DNA of 64,000 nucleotides from Lethocerus indicus (Eukaryota > Arthropoda > Insecta > Hemiptera > Belostomatidae), in the NCBI GenBank assembly GCA_019843655.1, contig JACDQD010000004.1:2108001-2172000 (forward strand), read 5' to 3'. The position numbers and the translations under genes are program-made. The number at the start of each line of letters is the position of its first letter. The stretch's first letter is position 1. Below the pieces are notes generated by a model. That model ran no database searches. It was not told where the DNA came from and saw only the letters and a program-made list of their open reading frames with translations. This document shows positions 48,884-60,000 of the stretch, in pieces.

Positions 48884-49260
48884 CCTTTCTTTTTTAAACT
48901 TTTTTTATTTTTGCACAATCAACTTTACAGTTATAAGTACAGTTGATACATGTATATTTTTTCACGCGTTTGTCTCGATAAAGAAACCACTTTAAATAGT
49001 GGGCACTTTTTGACATGATTTACCACTGTCCGAGGTGGGTCCGAGGGGGAACGATCTAATTAGGATTAGGAGTAAGGCGGGAATGGAACTTAAGGAACTT
49101 AAGGACTTCGTCGACGTAGTTCCCATAGTCGGTTTTAATATGGCTATGTGAGTTTGCTACTGAAGTTCAATTTTGATGTCCGTTTTATTAGTAATGGTCT
49201 TAGAAGTCCAAATTTGTGGTTTAAGTCGATTCTTTTGAGTCGGGTTTTGGGATTCCACGT
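48884..49260 (-). pseudogene. Jockey-like LINE 3' end, antisense
   Basis: Read on the minus strand, this begins near 49260 with ACGTGGAATCCC, then encodes KFGLLRPLL and KRTSKLNFSSKLT, a match to the fragment at 11891-12148. It ends with GTTGATTGTGCAAAAATAA... and an A-rich tail (inverted at 48884-48900). It is 5'-truncated at nearly the same place as the copy at 11891, which suggests either a shared truncation or a family of short derivatives. It lies between units of a local tandem repeat. Confidence 0.7.
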
Positions 49261-49606
49261 AAATAAATCGCCTACCGAAAATTATTGTCCGATATTTACG
49301 ATCGGCCTAGCGTTCTTCTTCTTTATTTTAATTTATGCGAATAATAATTCGTTTGTGTGTTTTTTGTGTCCCACAACCGGTAGAGATGAGAAAAAGAAGC
49401 CGTTTCGCAAAATCCCTCCCAGTTTCGACTTCACGAATCCACCCAATGGACTCCAATAATAAATCGCCTACCGAAAATTATTTACGATCTTCCTAGCGTT
49501 CTTCTTCTTTATTTTAATTTATGCGAATAAAAATCTGTTTTCTGTCCTCCGTCGAGAAAGAAGCGGGTTCACGAAATCTTCACAATCGCCAAGTCGAAAC
49601 CGGGAT
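49261..49606 (+). repeat. ~198 bp tandem repeat, units 2 and 3
   Basis: AAATCGCCTACCGAAAATTA occurs at the start of both units, about 198 bases apart. CTAGCGTTCTTCTTC, TTTATTTTAATTTATGCGAA and GAGAAAGAAGCGGGTTC-like blocks follow in each. Unit 3 has lost part of the middle. The flanking partial unit at 48788 shows that the array was at least three units long before the Jockey-like insertion. Confidence 0.75.
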
Positions 49607-49647
49607 CGAAGAGTATCTAAAACACACTAACTTAAAAATGATTGAAG

Positions 49648-49892
49648 ACCGTAGATTTCGTGTGTTTCTGTCTTCCATCGCCGATTTGGTCTTTTGCTAG
49701 ACCGGTTGGTAGACCGGTCGTGTCGTGTACTATCGTGTACAAGTGACAGTGACAGTGCGGTGAGGATTACCGAAAAACGTCCAAAGTGCCAAAATTGACT
49801 AGCAAAAGACCAGACCAGCGAGAGTAGACAGAAACACACGAAATCTACGCTATTCCAACCCCTAGCAGACGACAAAACAGGTACGTTAAACT
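49648..49892. mobile_element. FB foldback element with an 11-base target duplication
   Basis: AATGATTGAAG lies immediately on both sides (49637-49647 and 49893-49903). The left arm begins ACCGTAGATTTCGTGTGTTT and the right arm ends AAATCTACGC, GACAAAACAGG and TACGTTAAACT. Both arms share the private GATTTCGTGTGTTTCTG. Part of the right core (GATGGCGAGCGGCC) is missing. This copy gives the clearest evidence on target duplication length. Confidence 0.9.
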
Positions 49893-49909
49893 AATGATTG
49901 AAGAGTTGT

Positions 49910-50560
49910 TTTACAGGAGTGAAGGCATTTTTCAGAATAGAATGTAAATTACTTTAAAAAATTCAGAATGTTTCGCACATTTCGGAAGATTTGGACGTGC
50001 GGGTGAGTTTATTATTCGGAAGTTTATTCGGAAGGGTGCTGGCTAGGCAAAGGGCTGGTTGTTTTATAAATATTGGAACGGGGTTATAGGCGGGCTCCGC
50101 ATTTCGGCTTGTGCGCGCCGAGTTTTAATGATTCCGGCAGTGTTTTAAAGGGGAGTTGTGTAGAGAGGGGAGCGGCCTATACCACTACTACCCTCCCGGC
50201 CAGTTCTACTAGGGTGAACTACCCTCGCGGTATTTAGCATATCGATTTTTTAGCCGGTTCAACCCCCCCCCCCGCCCCTTCCACCCTTCCTACCTACCTA
50301 CCACTCGTCCCGCAGCACTAACTAGAGAGCTTCACACAGCCAGCCTCCTACACGTCGTGGACCACGCTCAAAATAGCAACCCCTTTCCCCGATCCCGAAC
50401 AACCCCTCGTCGTTGCTCACTATTCCGCACCCTCTATTGTCTTTGGGAACGTTTCGAAATTGCTTTTTGGCTGCGAATAATCTGTAACTCATCTTGGCCA
50501 ACTTTGAGATTTCTCAAGAACTGAGGACGGCTTCTGAAGGCTTCTGAATTATTATCGTCC
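49910..50560. other. No gene recognised
   Basis: C-rich runs near 50264 and short CCTA repeats near 50290. Nothing else recognised. Confidence 0.5.
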
Positions 50561-50567
50561 TGATATA

Positions 50568-51117
50568 TTGGGTTGACAACTAAGTAATTGCGGAATTCAC
50601 CGACAAGTGGCGTTGTACATATTTTTAAAGTACGTCCACATCTTTGCACAGATGAGCCGTAGACGGTTTTGAATGCGCGTCTAAGATACATTCAGCTTCT
50701 CTAAAATGTCCCCTGTTGAACTATGGCGATCCGAATCGATAACGCCCTTTATTCGGTCATCATCGACATCCACTGGACGTCCGGAGCGCTCCTCATCTTT
50801 TAATGAAAAATACCCCGACCGGAATTTCGCGAACCGACACTGCCGTTCTTTAAAGCTTCATCACCTTATTGTTTTATGAGCCCTCGAGGCGTTAACACCT
50901 TTGCGAAAATAAAAAAGCGAAATGTGACGGAAATGCTCACTTCGGTTCACCGTGTTTTAGCTTTTTATACGCACACACAATTCGACTGGTCAATGTAATT
51001 TTGACACCGAATGTTTCAGAAAGGACCAAATAATAACGTATCAAAGAATCTTATCTGTACTTAAAAATAGGTACAACGCCACTTGTTGGCGCAATCATCA
51101 ACTTTCTTGACTTTTTA
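50568..51117 (-). mobile_element. Mariner element, non-autonomous, N-terminal transposase relic
   Basis: The left end TTGGGTTGACAACTAAGTAA follows TA. The subterminal ACAAGTGGCGTTGTACATAT recurs inverted near the right end (51062-51095), and the right terminus is decayed. The minus strand encodes FAKFRSGYFSLKDEERSGRP, DVDDDRIKGVIDSDR and GDILEKLNVS, which is the N-terminal helix-turn-helix region of a mariner transposase. A stop follows and the whole catalytic domain is deleted. The terminus is related to the MITE at 55053-55234. Confidence 0.85.
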
Positions 51118-51119
51118 TT

Positions 51120-52080
51120 CTAGATCGACATTTTTCATTACTTCGAATTTTCGATAGTTTTATTCCGTCCACCGCACGACTGCGGCGAAAGTAGTATAGA
51201 ATCAAATAAGCGAGATAGAAAGTAACAGAGTAACATTTACTCATAAGCATTATTAACTGTTTTTATCACGCTAATGTTAAAATTCAGTGTCGCAATAGTC
51301 ATTAATGATCCGTCAGATCGGATGATGCTGAGAATCGCTGACAAATTTAAAGTTTCCAGGGCGATGAAACGTCGAATTACAAAATGGAAAGCGCTCAGAT
51401 TTTATCTTCATTTCGTGCGTGTCTCGCAGATAAATTGTAGAGTATAACAGAGTGTAACGTCGGCTATTATTGGGGTATTGTTTAGCTACTTCTGTTAGGG
51501 CCGATGTTTTCCCACCGCCGCCGCCGGAGCCGCGGCCCTCTCTTTCTCTCTATGGGCGGTTCATCCAATTTTTTTTTCTCTCCAGTGTTCTCGTGGGGCG
51601 TCCACTTCGCTGGGGTGCGGAGGAAGGAGGGAAGTGAAGGGGTTGTGGCGCCCTTCCCGGCTGTTAGGGGTGGCGTGGGCGAAACTCGCCGCCTAGACAA
51701 AGGGTAGCCGCCCAACCCATTCCAGTATCCTTCCTCTTAGCCAAAACACGCTATACTGGTTTTCAGACTTCCTCATTTTGTTCTTCCTACTGTTTTTTTA
51801 AGGAGAGAATTCTCGGCGCTGGACGAAACTCGAATTCCGTTAAAGCTTACCGGCCACGCAGTTTCAGCTACTTGAAAATATAAATTAACCTATTGAACCT
51901 TTACCTACATTAATGGAAAACGGAACACGTGAAACAGTGAATTATTAGAGATATAATTTTTGCTAGAAAGTTCCCGGCAAATGAAAATTTAGTTCAATAT
52001 TGTACAGAATATTCAGCTGGTTCATGGTATAGTTCATTCGGCGATTGTGTCCAGTGCTAGACCGGATATGCTAAGGTAAA
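51120..52080. other. No gene recognised
   Basis: A GC-rich patch at 51500-51710 has overlapping frames on both strands without recognisable motifs. Nothing else was seen. Confidence 0.5.
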
Positions 52081-52087
52081 AATAGTA

Positions 52088-52700
52088 GGGCAGTAGTAGA
52101 GGAATTTCTATCGAATATCCGAATGAAATAATCTTAATTCGTCTCTGAATTGCGAATTCAGTTTTTTAGAGCGCTCTCGCAGTTCACTTCGTATCAGCTT
52201 GGTCAACTTGAATTTCACGAAATCGAAGGGACAATATTTTAATCAATTTATTAAACTATAGCTTATAGCGTAAAAACTGTGAGAGGCCGGAAATAACAGA
52301 ATAGCTTTGCATAAAGATCATATTTTTCTCAAGAAAGTCGCGGTCAATAAGGCGGAACTTGTGAGACGCGGACGGCAAGATTAATGCCCTGTATTTAGTG
52401 CTGAAATAAGTGGAGTTTGAATCTGTGAAAGACGGAAAGAAAATTTCATACTTATAGAAATTATGTTGGGTTTTATGATTTGAGTCACCACCGTTGATGC
52501 ACCACGATTCCGTTCCGAAGATGCTCCGTTCGAAAGAACATTCTTATCGGGAGGATTAAGTGACCATTGTTATAAAAATGAATTAGCGAAAGCAATACTG
52601 AATGGCAAGTCGGCCCACAACAATGGAGAAGTAGAATTCGTTGATCTAGGACTAATCCGTAGCACTTTCCGAAGCATTTTGGGCCTCTCCGGTGGGAAAA
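52088..52700 (+). repeat. ~600 bp direct repeat pair, copy 1
   Basis: This matches 53493-54088 over almost its whole length in the same orientation. Shared blocks include TTTCTATCGAATATCCGAAT, TTATTAAACTATAGCTTAT, AAACTGTGAGAGGCCGGAAA, TAGAAATTATGTTGGGTTTT and CGTTGATCTAGGACTAATCC. In the distal 190 bases one frame is open: DAPFERTFLSGG, LSDHCYKNELAKAILNGK, then NNGEVEFVDLGLIRSTFRS. I do not recognise that peptide. The copy is followed by a weak FB-like core at 52729-52765. Confidence 0.85.
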
Positions 52701-53492
52701 ACGTATGATTTAGCGGGGCAGTATTTTGGAGGTGGCGAGAGACCGAAAGCTGTCTAGAAATAGACGAAATCATCGAGTGCCTGCTACACGCTTATTAATA
52801 TTTATTAATATCGCGTCGACGAGTGCATCGCGTGTTGTCGCATCAACGGATAATTTAAATTTAATCAAACCGTTGAAGATACGCAATCTCTCTCTCGAAT
52901 TAGCGAATCCGACTGGACGATTAGAGCGGTTCCGCGAATTGCATTTTTATTATTTTACCCCCAGCCGACGATAAGCCGCGTGCACTGACGCGATTAAATA
53001 TCGGTTCGACGTCTGTATATACTGAAAATGACGATAAACATATCATCCGGTTTGTTGAAATTCGAAAGCGAAATTTCGCCCCCACGCAATTGCGAGCGCG
53101 AAAATCAAAATATCCGATTATAAAAAACATTATCGGCCGTTCTTTATAATGAACTCGGAAAAGTGTATATTGCTTTTCAATAAATCACAAATCCGGTACT
53201 ATTTCAGACGACAACGATATTAGAAGTAATACATTTTTCACAGCGATGGTAGATCGTCCAGAGGAACTAGGCTCGTTTACGCAGAAGAGAGGGCGGATGG
53301 AAAAATATTGGACTTATTCATTTCACGAAAATGCCCCATATAGGACGAGAATTATTGAGAATAATATACGGGCCAATTTTTTTTATTTTATTTTCAGTCA
53401 CCGCAGATCCATTCAGATTTGAGAGAGAGAGAGTTTTCTCCACTCGTGGAACGTTTTCAAGTACTCGGAGTATTTTCGAGCACTACTGAATC
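52701..53492. other. Segment between the two ~600 bp repeats
   Basis: About 790 bases with no recognised gene. It holds a degenerate FB-like core (GGAGGTGGCGAGAGACCGAA, 52729-52748) and a (GA)n run at 53421-53434. I see no clear primer-binding site after copy 1 and no polypurine tract of the usual kind before copy 2. Confidence 0.5.
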
Positions 53493-54088
53493 GGGCAGTA
53501 GTACACGAATTTCTATCGAATATCCGAATGAAATCATCTTAATTTTTCTCATTGCGGGACTCAATTTCGTCCTAAATGTTTTCAAATTGCAAATTCAATT
53601 TTTCAGAGCGCTGTCGCAGTTCAGTCCCTATCAGCTTGGTCAACTTGAATTTCACGAAACAGAAGGGAAAATATTTTAATCAATTTATTAAACTATAGCT
53701 TATACCGTAAAAACTGTGAGAGGCCGGAAATATCTGAATCGCTTTGCGTAAAGATCATATTTATCTCAAGAAAGTCCCTCCCCTTCCCCAAGAAGATTAA
53801 CGAAATAAGTAGAGTTTGAACCTGTTAAAGGCGGAAAGAAAATTTCATGCTTATAGAAATTATGTTGGGTTTTATGGTTTGAGTCGCGATACGCCTACCG
53901 TCCCGAAGATGCTCCGTTCGGAAGAACATTCTTATCGGGAGGATTAAGTGACCATTGTTATAAAAATGAATTGGCGAAAGCAATACTGAATGGCAAGTGC
54001 CTTCAACAATGGAGACGTAGAATTCGTTGATCTAGGACTAATCCTTAGCACTTTCCGAAGCCTTTTGGGCCTCTCTCAGGTGGGAAAA
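53493..54088 (+). repeat. ~600 bp direct repeat pair, copy 2
   Basis: The partner of 52088-52700. The distal open frame of copy 1 is kept here up to ILNGK. There two bases are missing relative to copy 1, and the peptide resumes in another frame (NNGDVEFVDLGLILSTFRS). Differences between the copies fall at silent and replacement positions alike, so I see no sign of selection on the peptide. The end CTCTCTCAG|GTGGGA resembles a splice donor, but copy 1 has lost it. Confidence 0.85.
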
Positions 54089-54094
54089 TTTTAA

Positions 54095-55050
54095 TAGATT
54101 CAGAGAATTTTTTATGAGGAAGGATTTCAGTTTCTGTTTTGAAGCGCGGAGTGAAATTACAATAAAATTCTTTTTCCTACACATAATTTTTCGCGTAAGC
54201 ATTAAATGCTGTTTTCGTCACGTTGTAGAATATTGCATTAACCTGTCTAAGAAGAAAATCCTGCGTAAGACGGAAATATAGCGTCGTCCCCTGAGATTCC
54301 ACCCTGGACAGGTTTTACCGTATTAGGAGTTATAAGTTTAATAGTTATAATAATGAATTGGTCCTAATTCACCAATTGTCAGAATTGTTGTATTTAATAT
54401 TAATTTAAATAAGACAGGTTGTCCGATTAACAATCTTACTACCCCGACAAGTATTATATAAAGGAAGTAGAATGTGAATGAGAGCCGGCGATGTGACTTT
54501 GGTCTCTGGTAAAGGGGGCGGCAAGGCTTATCCGGGGTAGTTTTTTTTCTTTTCTTTCTTTGTATTTCCCGCTGTCCGGTTTCTCAATTGGGGGCTGCTT
54601 GACCGGTGCGCTTCGGCCCTTCCGGCCTCGGCCAAAGTGGACTTGGGCTATGATCCGCTTTCGGCCCGGCCTCTATTACTCAATAGGAAGGGGCGAGCGG
54701 CCATGAGAATTTTACAGTGTGGGAATCGTAGAGAAAAAAAAAACTGTGTATGTACCAATTTACTAGGGCGGTACGTTGGGAAGTTTCGCAACCGATTTGC
54801 TGGGGGAAACTAGAATCTTCTAGCGCCAACGGTTATACGGAAGAAAGGAGGAAAAAAATATATGTTGTTCCAACCGAAAGTAATCGATCTTCCATGGAAT
54901 AATTCTCAAGTTTTCATTCCCGTTTCAGAGGCATCAAATCCCAGAGGAACCTTTGCGTGTCCGATAACACCGAGAGTCCTACAGAACGTCCGTATAAAAT
55001 GAGAAATCACAAACAGTTTTTATGTGTACGCGTTACGTTTCCAGCAAATA
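54095..55050. other. No gene recognised
   Basis: Short frames; a GC-rich patch at 54580-54690. Nothing recognised. Confidence 0.5.
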
Positions 55051-55052
55051 TA

Positions 55053-55234
55053 TTGGGTTGGCAACTAAATAATTGCGGATTCTTCTCATCTCTGGCTGTG
55101 CGCACCCTTATGCCGTGCATTTTTCGGTAGGCACGACGAAACTATAGGTTTAAAGATTTAAACATGCGTAAAAATAGAAATAACGAAATTTCCGTCTAGC
55201 GATTGAATCCGCAATGACTTAGTTGCCGACCCAA
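55053..55234. mobile_element. Mariner MITE, complete, 182 bp
   Basis: Left TTGGGTTGGCAACTAAATAA and right TTAGTTGCCGACCCAA form inverted termini of about 30 bases, flanked by TA on both sides (55051-55052 and 55235-55236). The termini are related to the mariner relic at 50568-51117, so that family could have mobilised it. There is no coding sequence inside. Confidence 0.9.
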
Positions 55235-55700
55235 TACAATTCCTGAGATATTTCCAGTTTCCAATGATAAATTATTACAGATGTTCAAAATTACAATTAT
55301 TATTATACGATTGTTTGACGTACAATAAATATTATTATTTGATTTCCCTCGTTACATCGATACATTTGAAAACATTTGAAATTCGATGCATCGAGATATT
55401 CGGTACATACTGTTACATCTAACGGTTCGATTACGGTGTGTTTTCCGGACAGGTTTAGAGATTAACAGTGTTTTTCGAATTCATATTTAGAGTACACAAC
55501 AGATGAGCTCTCAATTTCCATCATCAATCGCGTAATTTACTCGCTACAATCTGGGTCAGAACTCAACGATAAAAACCCGTCGACTGAAGTGTCACTTTTT
55601 TCTCTGCAAATTTCAATTTTAAATTGAATATATTTAGTTTAATATAGCGCGGACTATAGATTCTTTGAAGAAATGACACCTTTCATTTATATGAATTATA

Positions 55701-55919
55701 TTAGGTGTACCCAAAAGTAATCGACAATTCGATAAGATGTACTTTTGGTCTTGAGGAGTTCATCAAGAGGGGAATCGAAAATTTGCCGGAAAAGTGGCAG
55801 AGAGAGTTGTCGATAATATCGGCGAATATATAGTAGATTAATAATTAAAGTTTATTTTTTAGCAAAATAAAATGAATTCCATAGTCAAAATAATGTTGAT
55901 TACTTTTGGGTACCCCTAA
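55701..55919 (+). mobile_element. Mariner MITE carrying a transposase tail, complete
   Basis: Left TTAGGTGTACCCAAAAGTAA and right TTACTTTTGGGTACCCCTAA are inverted termini flanked by TA (55699-55700 and 55920-55921). The interior encodes EEFIKRGIENLPEKWQ and then, after a frameshift, VVDNIGEYIVD and a stop, the last residues of a mariner transposase. It is therefore an internal-deletion derivative that kept only the two ends and the 3' end of the gene. Two older relatives lie inverted at 8331-8517 and 35122-35294. Confidence 0.9.
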
Positions 55920-55924
55920 TATAT

Positions 55925-58900
55925 CGACACGTTTAAGTATGATTTCGGTGCCACTTTCGGATTATTCCAAATTGGATAACTATTAAAATTAACTAAAACA
56001 ATAACTAAATAAAATATACTACGCATAAAATCGCATGAAATCAAACATGTTACCGATCAAATGAATAGAGTCTCATGTTGTATGGAACACTAAAAATTCA
56101 CATATCAATCATTTCGGCCGAAATTAAATAGATATCTTAGACCAGACCGAGATAACTCGAGGGGTAATTTCAAAACTGGTTCCAATTATAAAACAGCGAG
56201 AAGCGAGAATAAAACTAGACCATTGCACTCAGAAATTAGCAATTTGAAAGAAAGAGAATACATACTTGACAGTTAAATGTATATGAATATCCAAAGTTGG
56301 TACAGGGCAAGTTTTTCTAAAACTGACGTAGGACTTTCTGAGCCTGTTATATATTAATATAATCAATCAAAATTATTGAGGGCCTCCTTCTAGATTTTAC
56401 TTCCATAAAAGGAGACGAAAAACTCTGTACCGACTAGTTGAATGTAATAAATATCTGCGCCCGCTCTAATAATTTATGGCCGGGAATATTTTTCTTTCCT
56501 TCAGAATTACACTAAGCACGTTCTATGTTTTCCAGTCGGGCTATTTATATACGTGTTACCCCTTTAGATATTTTAATACGACAGTCAATCGAATTAGAAA
56601 CTGAATTATCTGATCTCGAGGTTTGTCTGAATAGAGTCTTAAATTTTTTTTGTATTTGACGGAATTAATGTGCCATTTTGTTAGGAAATTATAGTCGGGT
56701 ATTATTTACAAGGACTATGAATTTTCCTCCTTCGCAATTCAACCTTATCACACTATTTTACACAAGCGACTCTGTACTTGGCATCGAATATCCACAATCT
56801 TTTGATAACTCGTTATTAATAACGACCATGATCTGAAATTTTGAAGAATGCTGAAATTGAAGACCGAGAATAACACTAAGAGCGATCTATTGTATCAAAC
56901 TTTAGCTACAAACTAAATGACAAAATTTTTACAATTTCTACAATTCGCTGTTTCTTCGATTTTTTATATTTTTTTCTCAAAATGAAATGTACTTTATGAA
57001 AGCCAGTAATAGCGAGAAAGGGTTGAGCTCAAGAAGACTAGAGAAAGTTTTCCTGCTACTTAACACTTAATTATGTTTTAGTGAGTGCCCACACCATTTC
57101 TGCTTACATTGCTCGAGTATCGTTTTGTCTAATTAATAAGTTTAAAGATGTGCAAATCTTCCCTAATAAGTTATACATAGTTGTATACGCTCCGATGCCC
57201 TAGAAAAAAAAATAAAGGCTATTAAAATGTAAAATTCACACTTCATTACGACATTACCATAATATTACAATAAGCCTTCGCAAAATATAGCGGTATACTT
57301 CATAAATAATAATTTGTACGTGCGCATAACGGAACGCTACTGAGTGTGACGAGAAGCCAAAATCGGGTCCGCAAGAATGATCCATACATTGTAATCCTAA
57401 CTACTTTATTCTATGTAGTCTTCCAGAAGAATATATAAATATTTATTTATTGCATAAGTCCAAGGAAACTCGTTCTTCGATGAATGGGCCAGGCTTCTTT
57501 GGAAATAGGTTCGGGTCTCCTGAAACAGGAATAGGTTTTTGAAATGGGTTACGAAATATTGGAGAAATCCTTTTTAGAGAGAGAGAGAAAGAAAAAACCC
57601 GCTTCGCATTTCCAGCCTATTAATTTCATCCGGTACAATTTTTTCATTGTCGACTCTAAAAACCCGTCCTCGGGGCCACCCCTGTCCTCGGTTAACCATC
57701 GGGGCGTTGAGTGTTCAGCGCTCTAAGCCTAAGCCTAAGCGGTCTATTGAGTAATAGCCATCTATCCGGTCTAACCGCTCGACAAAGGGAAACCGCTTAA
57801 GAAATTCCATACGGCCTAACTGAAATTCGAATTAATAACCCCCCCCCCTCCCTTTCCTTCTGTGCGAGGACCTAGAGTTTAAGAGATACGGTCGATCCAA
57901 TTTATATTTACAGATTAAGAATCTTGCCCGGAACAGGTTTCGGTCCCGCGTCCTGAATTCTAGCCTAGGACAGTATAAAATTTACATCTTTTGCGCACAT
58001 ATTTTTTCATCTTATACAACTCGAAATAACAGGTTTCGAGTTGTAAATTTCAGCACTTTACAACTGGGGTATGCGCTATGTAGACTTTCGTGCGAATTTC
58101 GGTGGGTCCTGTCCACGGCGAAATTCCTTGACCGTCAACGAATTTCGCTGGGCCGAAAAAATTGATCGCGGAGGAAGCATCCAATTAGCGGCCTAACGAG
58201 ACAAAATCGAGGCGTTTCCCTGTTTATTTTTATTTTTTCTGAAACTGGTCGCGCAATTATAACATATTCAGGAAGTCGACTAGTATGATTTTTCGGAGAG
58301 AATTCGACTTCGATAATTTTCATGGGCGTGTCCAAGGGCGGCCCCATATTTGTGCAACAGCGGATACCGCGCGCTTGATACTCTCGAGGAAGAATTAAGG
58401 CGGGAGGCCACCTACAATACCAGCATACATTGTAGTGTAATTATGTATTTTTTCAGTTAAATTCACCTATCCTATCGACATTTATTAGAAAAATATTGGG
58501 GAAATGGAAAGTTCGGAATTGCATTGCCTAGCGAATGCCTAAATACCTAGCCGCCTAGGCCCATTTACCGGTCTGGCAAAAATCATAAAGCGACAGTGCT
58601 CATAACATAGTCAATGTGACGTTATGTTACGACAAAAATGAAAACCTAAAACGGAAGATCCTCTGATTGGGAATACACCCCCGGAGGGCGTTGGTAGCCT
58701 CATTGAACGAATCACCCGAACCGATAAATAATGATTATAGGCTGACTTTGGAATTTAAGACAGTTAAGGGTCGCGTGCATCGAAGAGAGTTTCGCCCCGA
58801 TTGCACCCCCCAGGGGGGGGGGGGGGGCGCTCATGGCTGAAATTAACCGATGCCGCCTCCGAAGATTGTGCATTCGTGAGTTGAAAAATGCTAATATAAA

Positions 58901-59880
58901 ATGCAGATAAACTTCCTCTGAAACTGATCCCAGCGGTTTCATCAATGTCCGAACCGAGTCCGACAATCGTGCACATTTTCTTCGATATTAGATTGAAAGA
59001 AAAATCAACGTTTTTCCAATTTCTCAACGTCGTCGCAAACGACAGGCGAACGCTGTTATATAGCTTTAATACATTAGCTCTTAAATTATTTAATATATTT
59101 TTCATTACAGCGCCAACTGACTGTTGCATAAAAAAGAAATTTCCAGCTAGTATTCTATAGATAATTCATGTTCCTGTAACTACCCCAAATTGAGTATAAT
59201 ATAGGTTGAAAAAGTGAAAATGTCTACGCCATTGATAAATCTATGTTTCTGTAGTATTCAATACATGTGAAAAAAATACGTACAGCACTTGTACTTATAA
59301 CATTCAATGTTGATTGTACAAAATAAAAAAAAAGAAAATATATGAATTTCTAGTAAAATGATTAGGGAAACTAGTTAATCTTCGCACATGTTTAGGCTTC
59401 TCGCTATGTTCAGTCGCCCTCGGACGAATTAGGAAATATGTTGGCTGGATAGAAAACATTTTTTAGCTTGTCGAATTATACAAATATACATAATTACTGC
59501 GATAGTGATTTCGAGACGAACATATTTGAATTTATCGGAACAATAAGCTCTTAGGGTACTGAATTTTTTCCCGACAACGCCACGAAACTGAGAACTCCCG
59601 TTGGGAAAAAAGTTTCTTTTTGAATCTAAAAGATTCTAATGATTTATTACACCGCGCCGCATTATTAAGTGATGTTCCAGCAATGATTGGATTCACCTGG
59701 AAAAAAACAAAACATTCAACATTTGTACCAATAACTATATTTAGTGGAAAAGAAGAAATTCCTCAACTTTAAGTTGAAGTTACACCGCTAATGGAGGTGC
59801 CGGTCAGGGGGAGTTTTCGGCTACGGCGTAGTCGTAAAAGTAACGGTCTAGCCTACCTGAGTGGCGTTGTTCTTATAGCC
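55925..59880. other. Long stretch without a recognised gene
   Basis: AT-rich, low coding potential; frames up to 121 codons (58764-59129, minus) show no known motif. Simple sequence includes (GA)n at 57579-57590, three CCTAAG units at 57726-57742, and C6-A-G15 at 58806-58827. Weak FB-like cores occur near 57338-57372 and 58567-58580. Confidence 0.45.
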
Positions 59881-59895
59881 TGGATAGTCATAGGC

Positions 59896-59914
59896 GTTGT
59901 TGTTGTTGTTGTTG
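59896..59914. repeat. (GTT)n microsatellite
   Basis: About six GTT units, followed by a G-rich patch. Confidence 0.8.
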
Positions 59915-60000
59915 TAGGGGGCGGAAGTGTGGCGGGGGGTGACGGGACCTCGCCCAATATAATCTTCCGTCCGACGTGGTTTTTGGGGGGGGCCGCTTTC

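Noticed and set aside
57726..57742. Telomere-like CCTAAG repeats
   Set aside because: Only three units, and the hexamer is not the common insect pentamer TTAGG; too short to mean an interstitial telomere.
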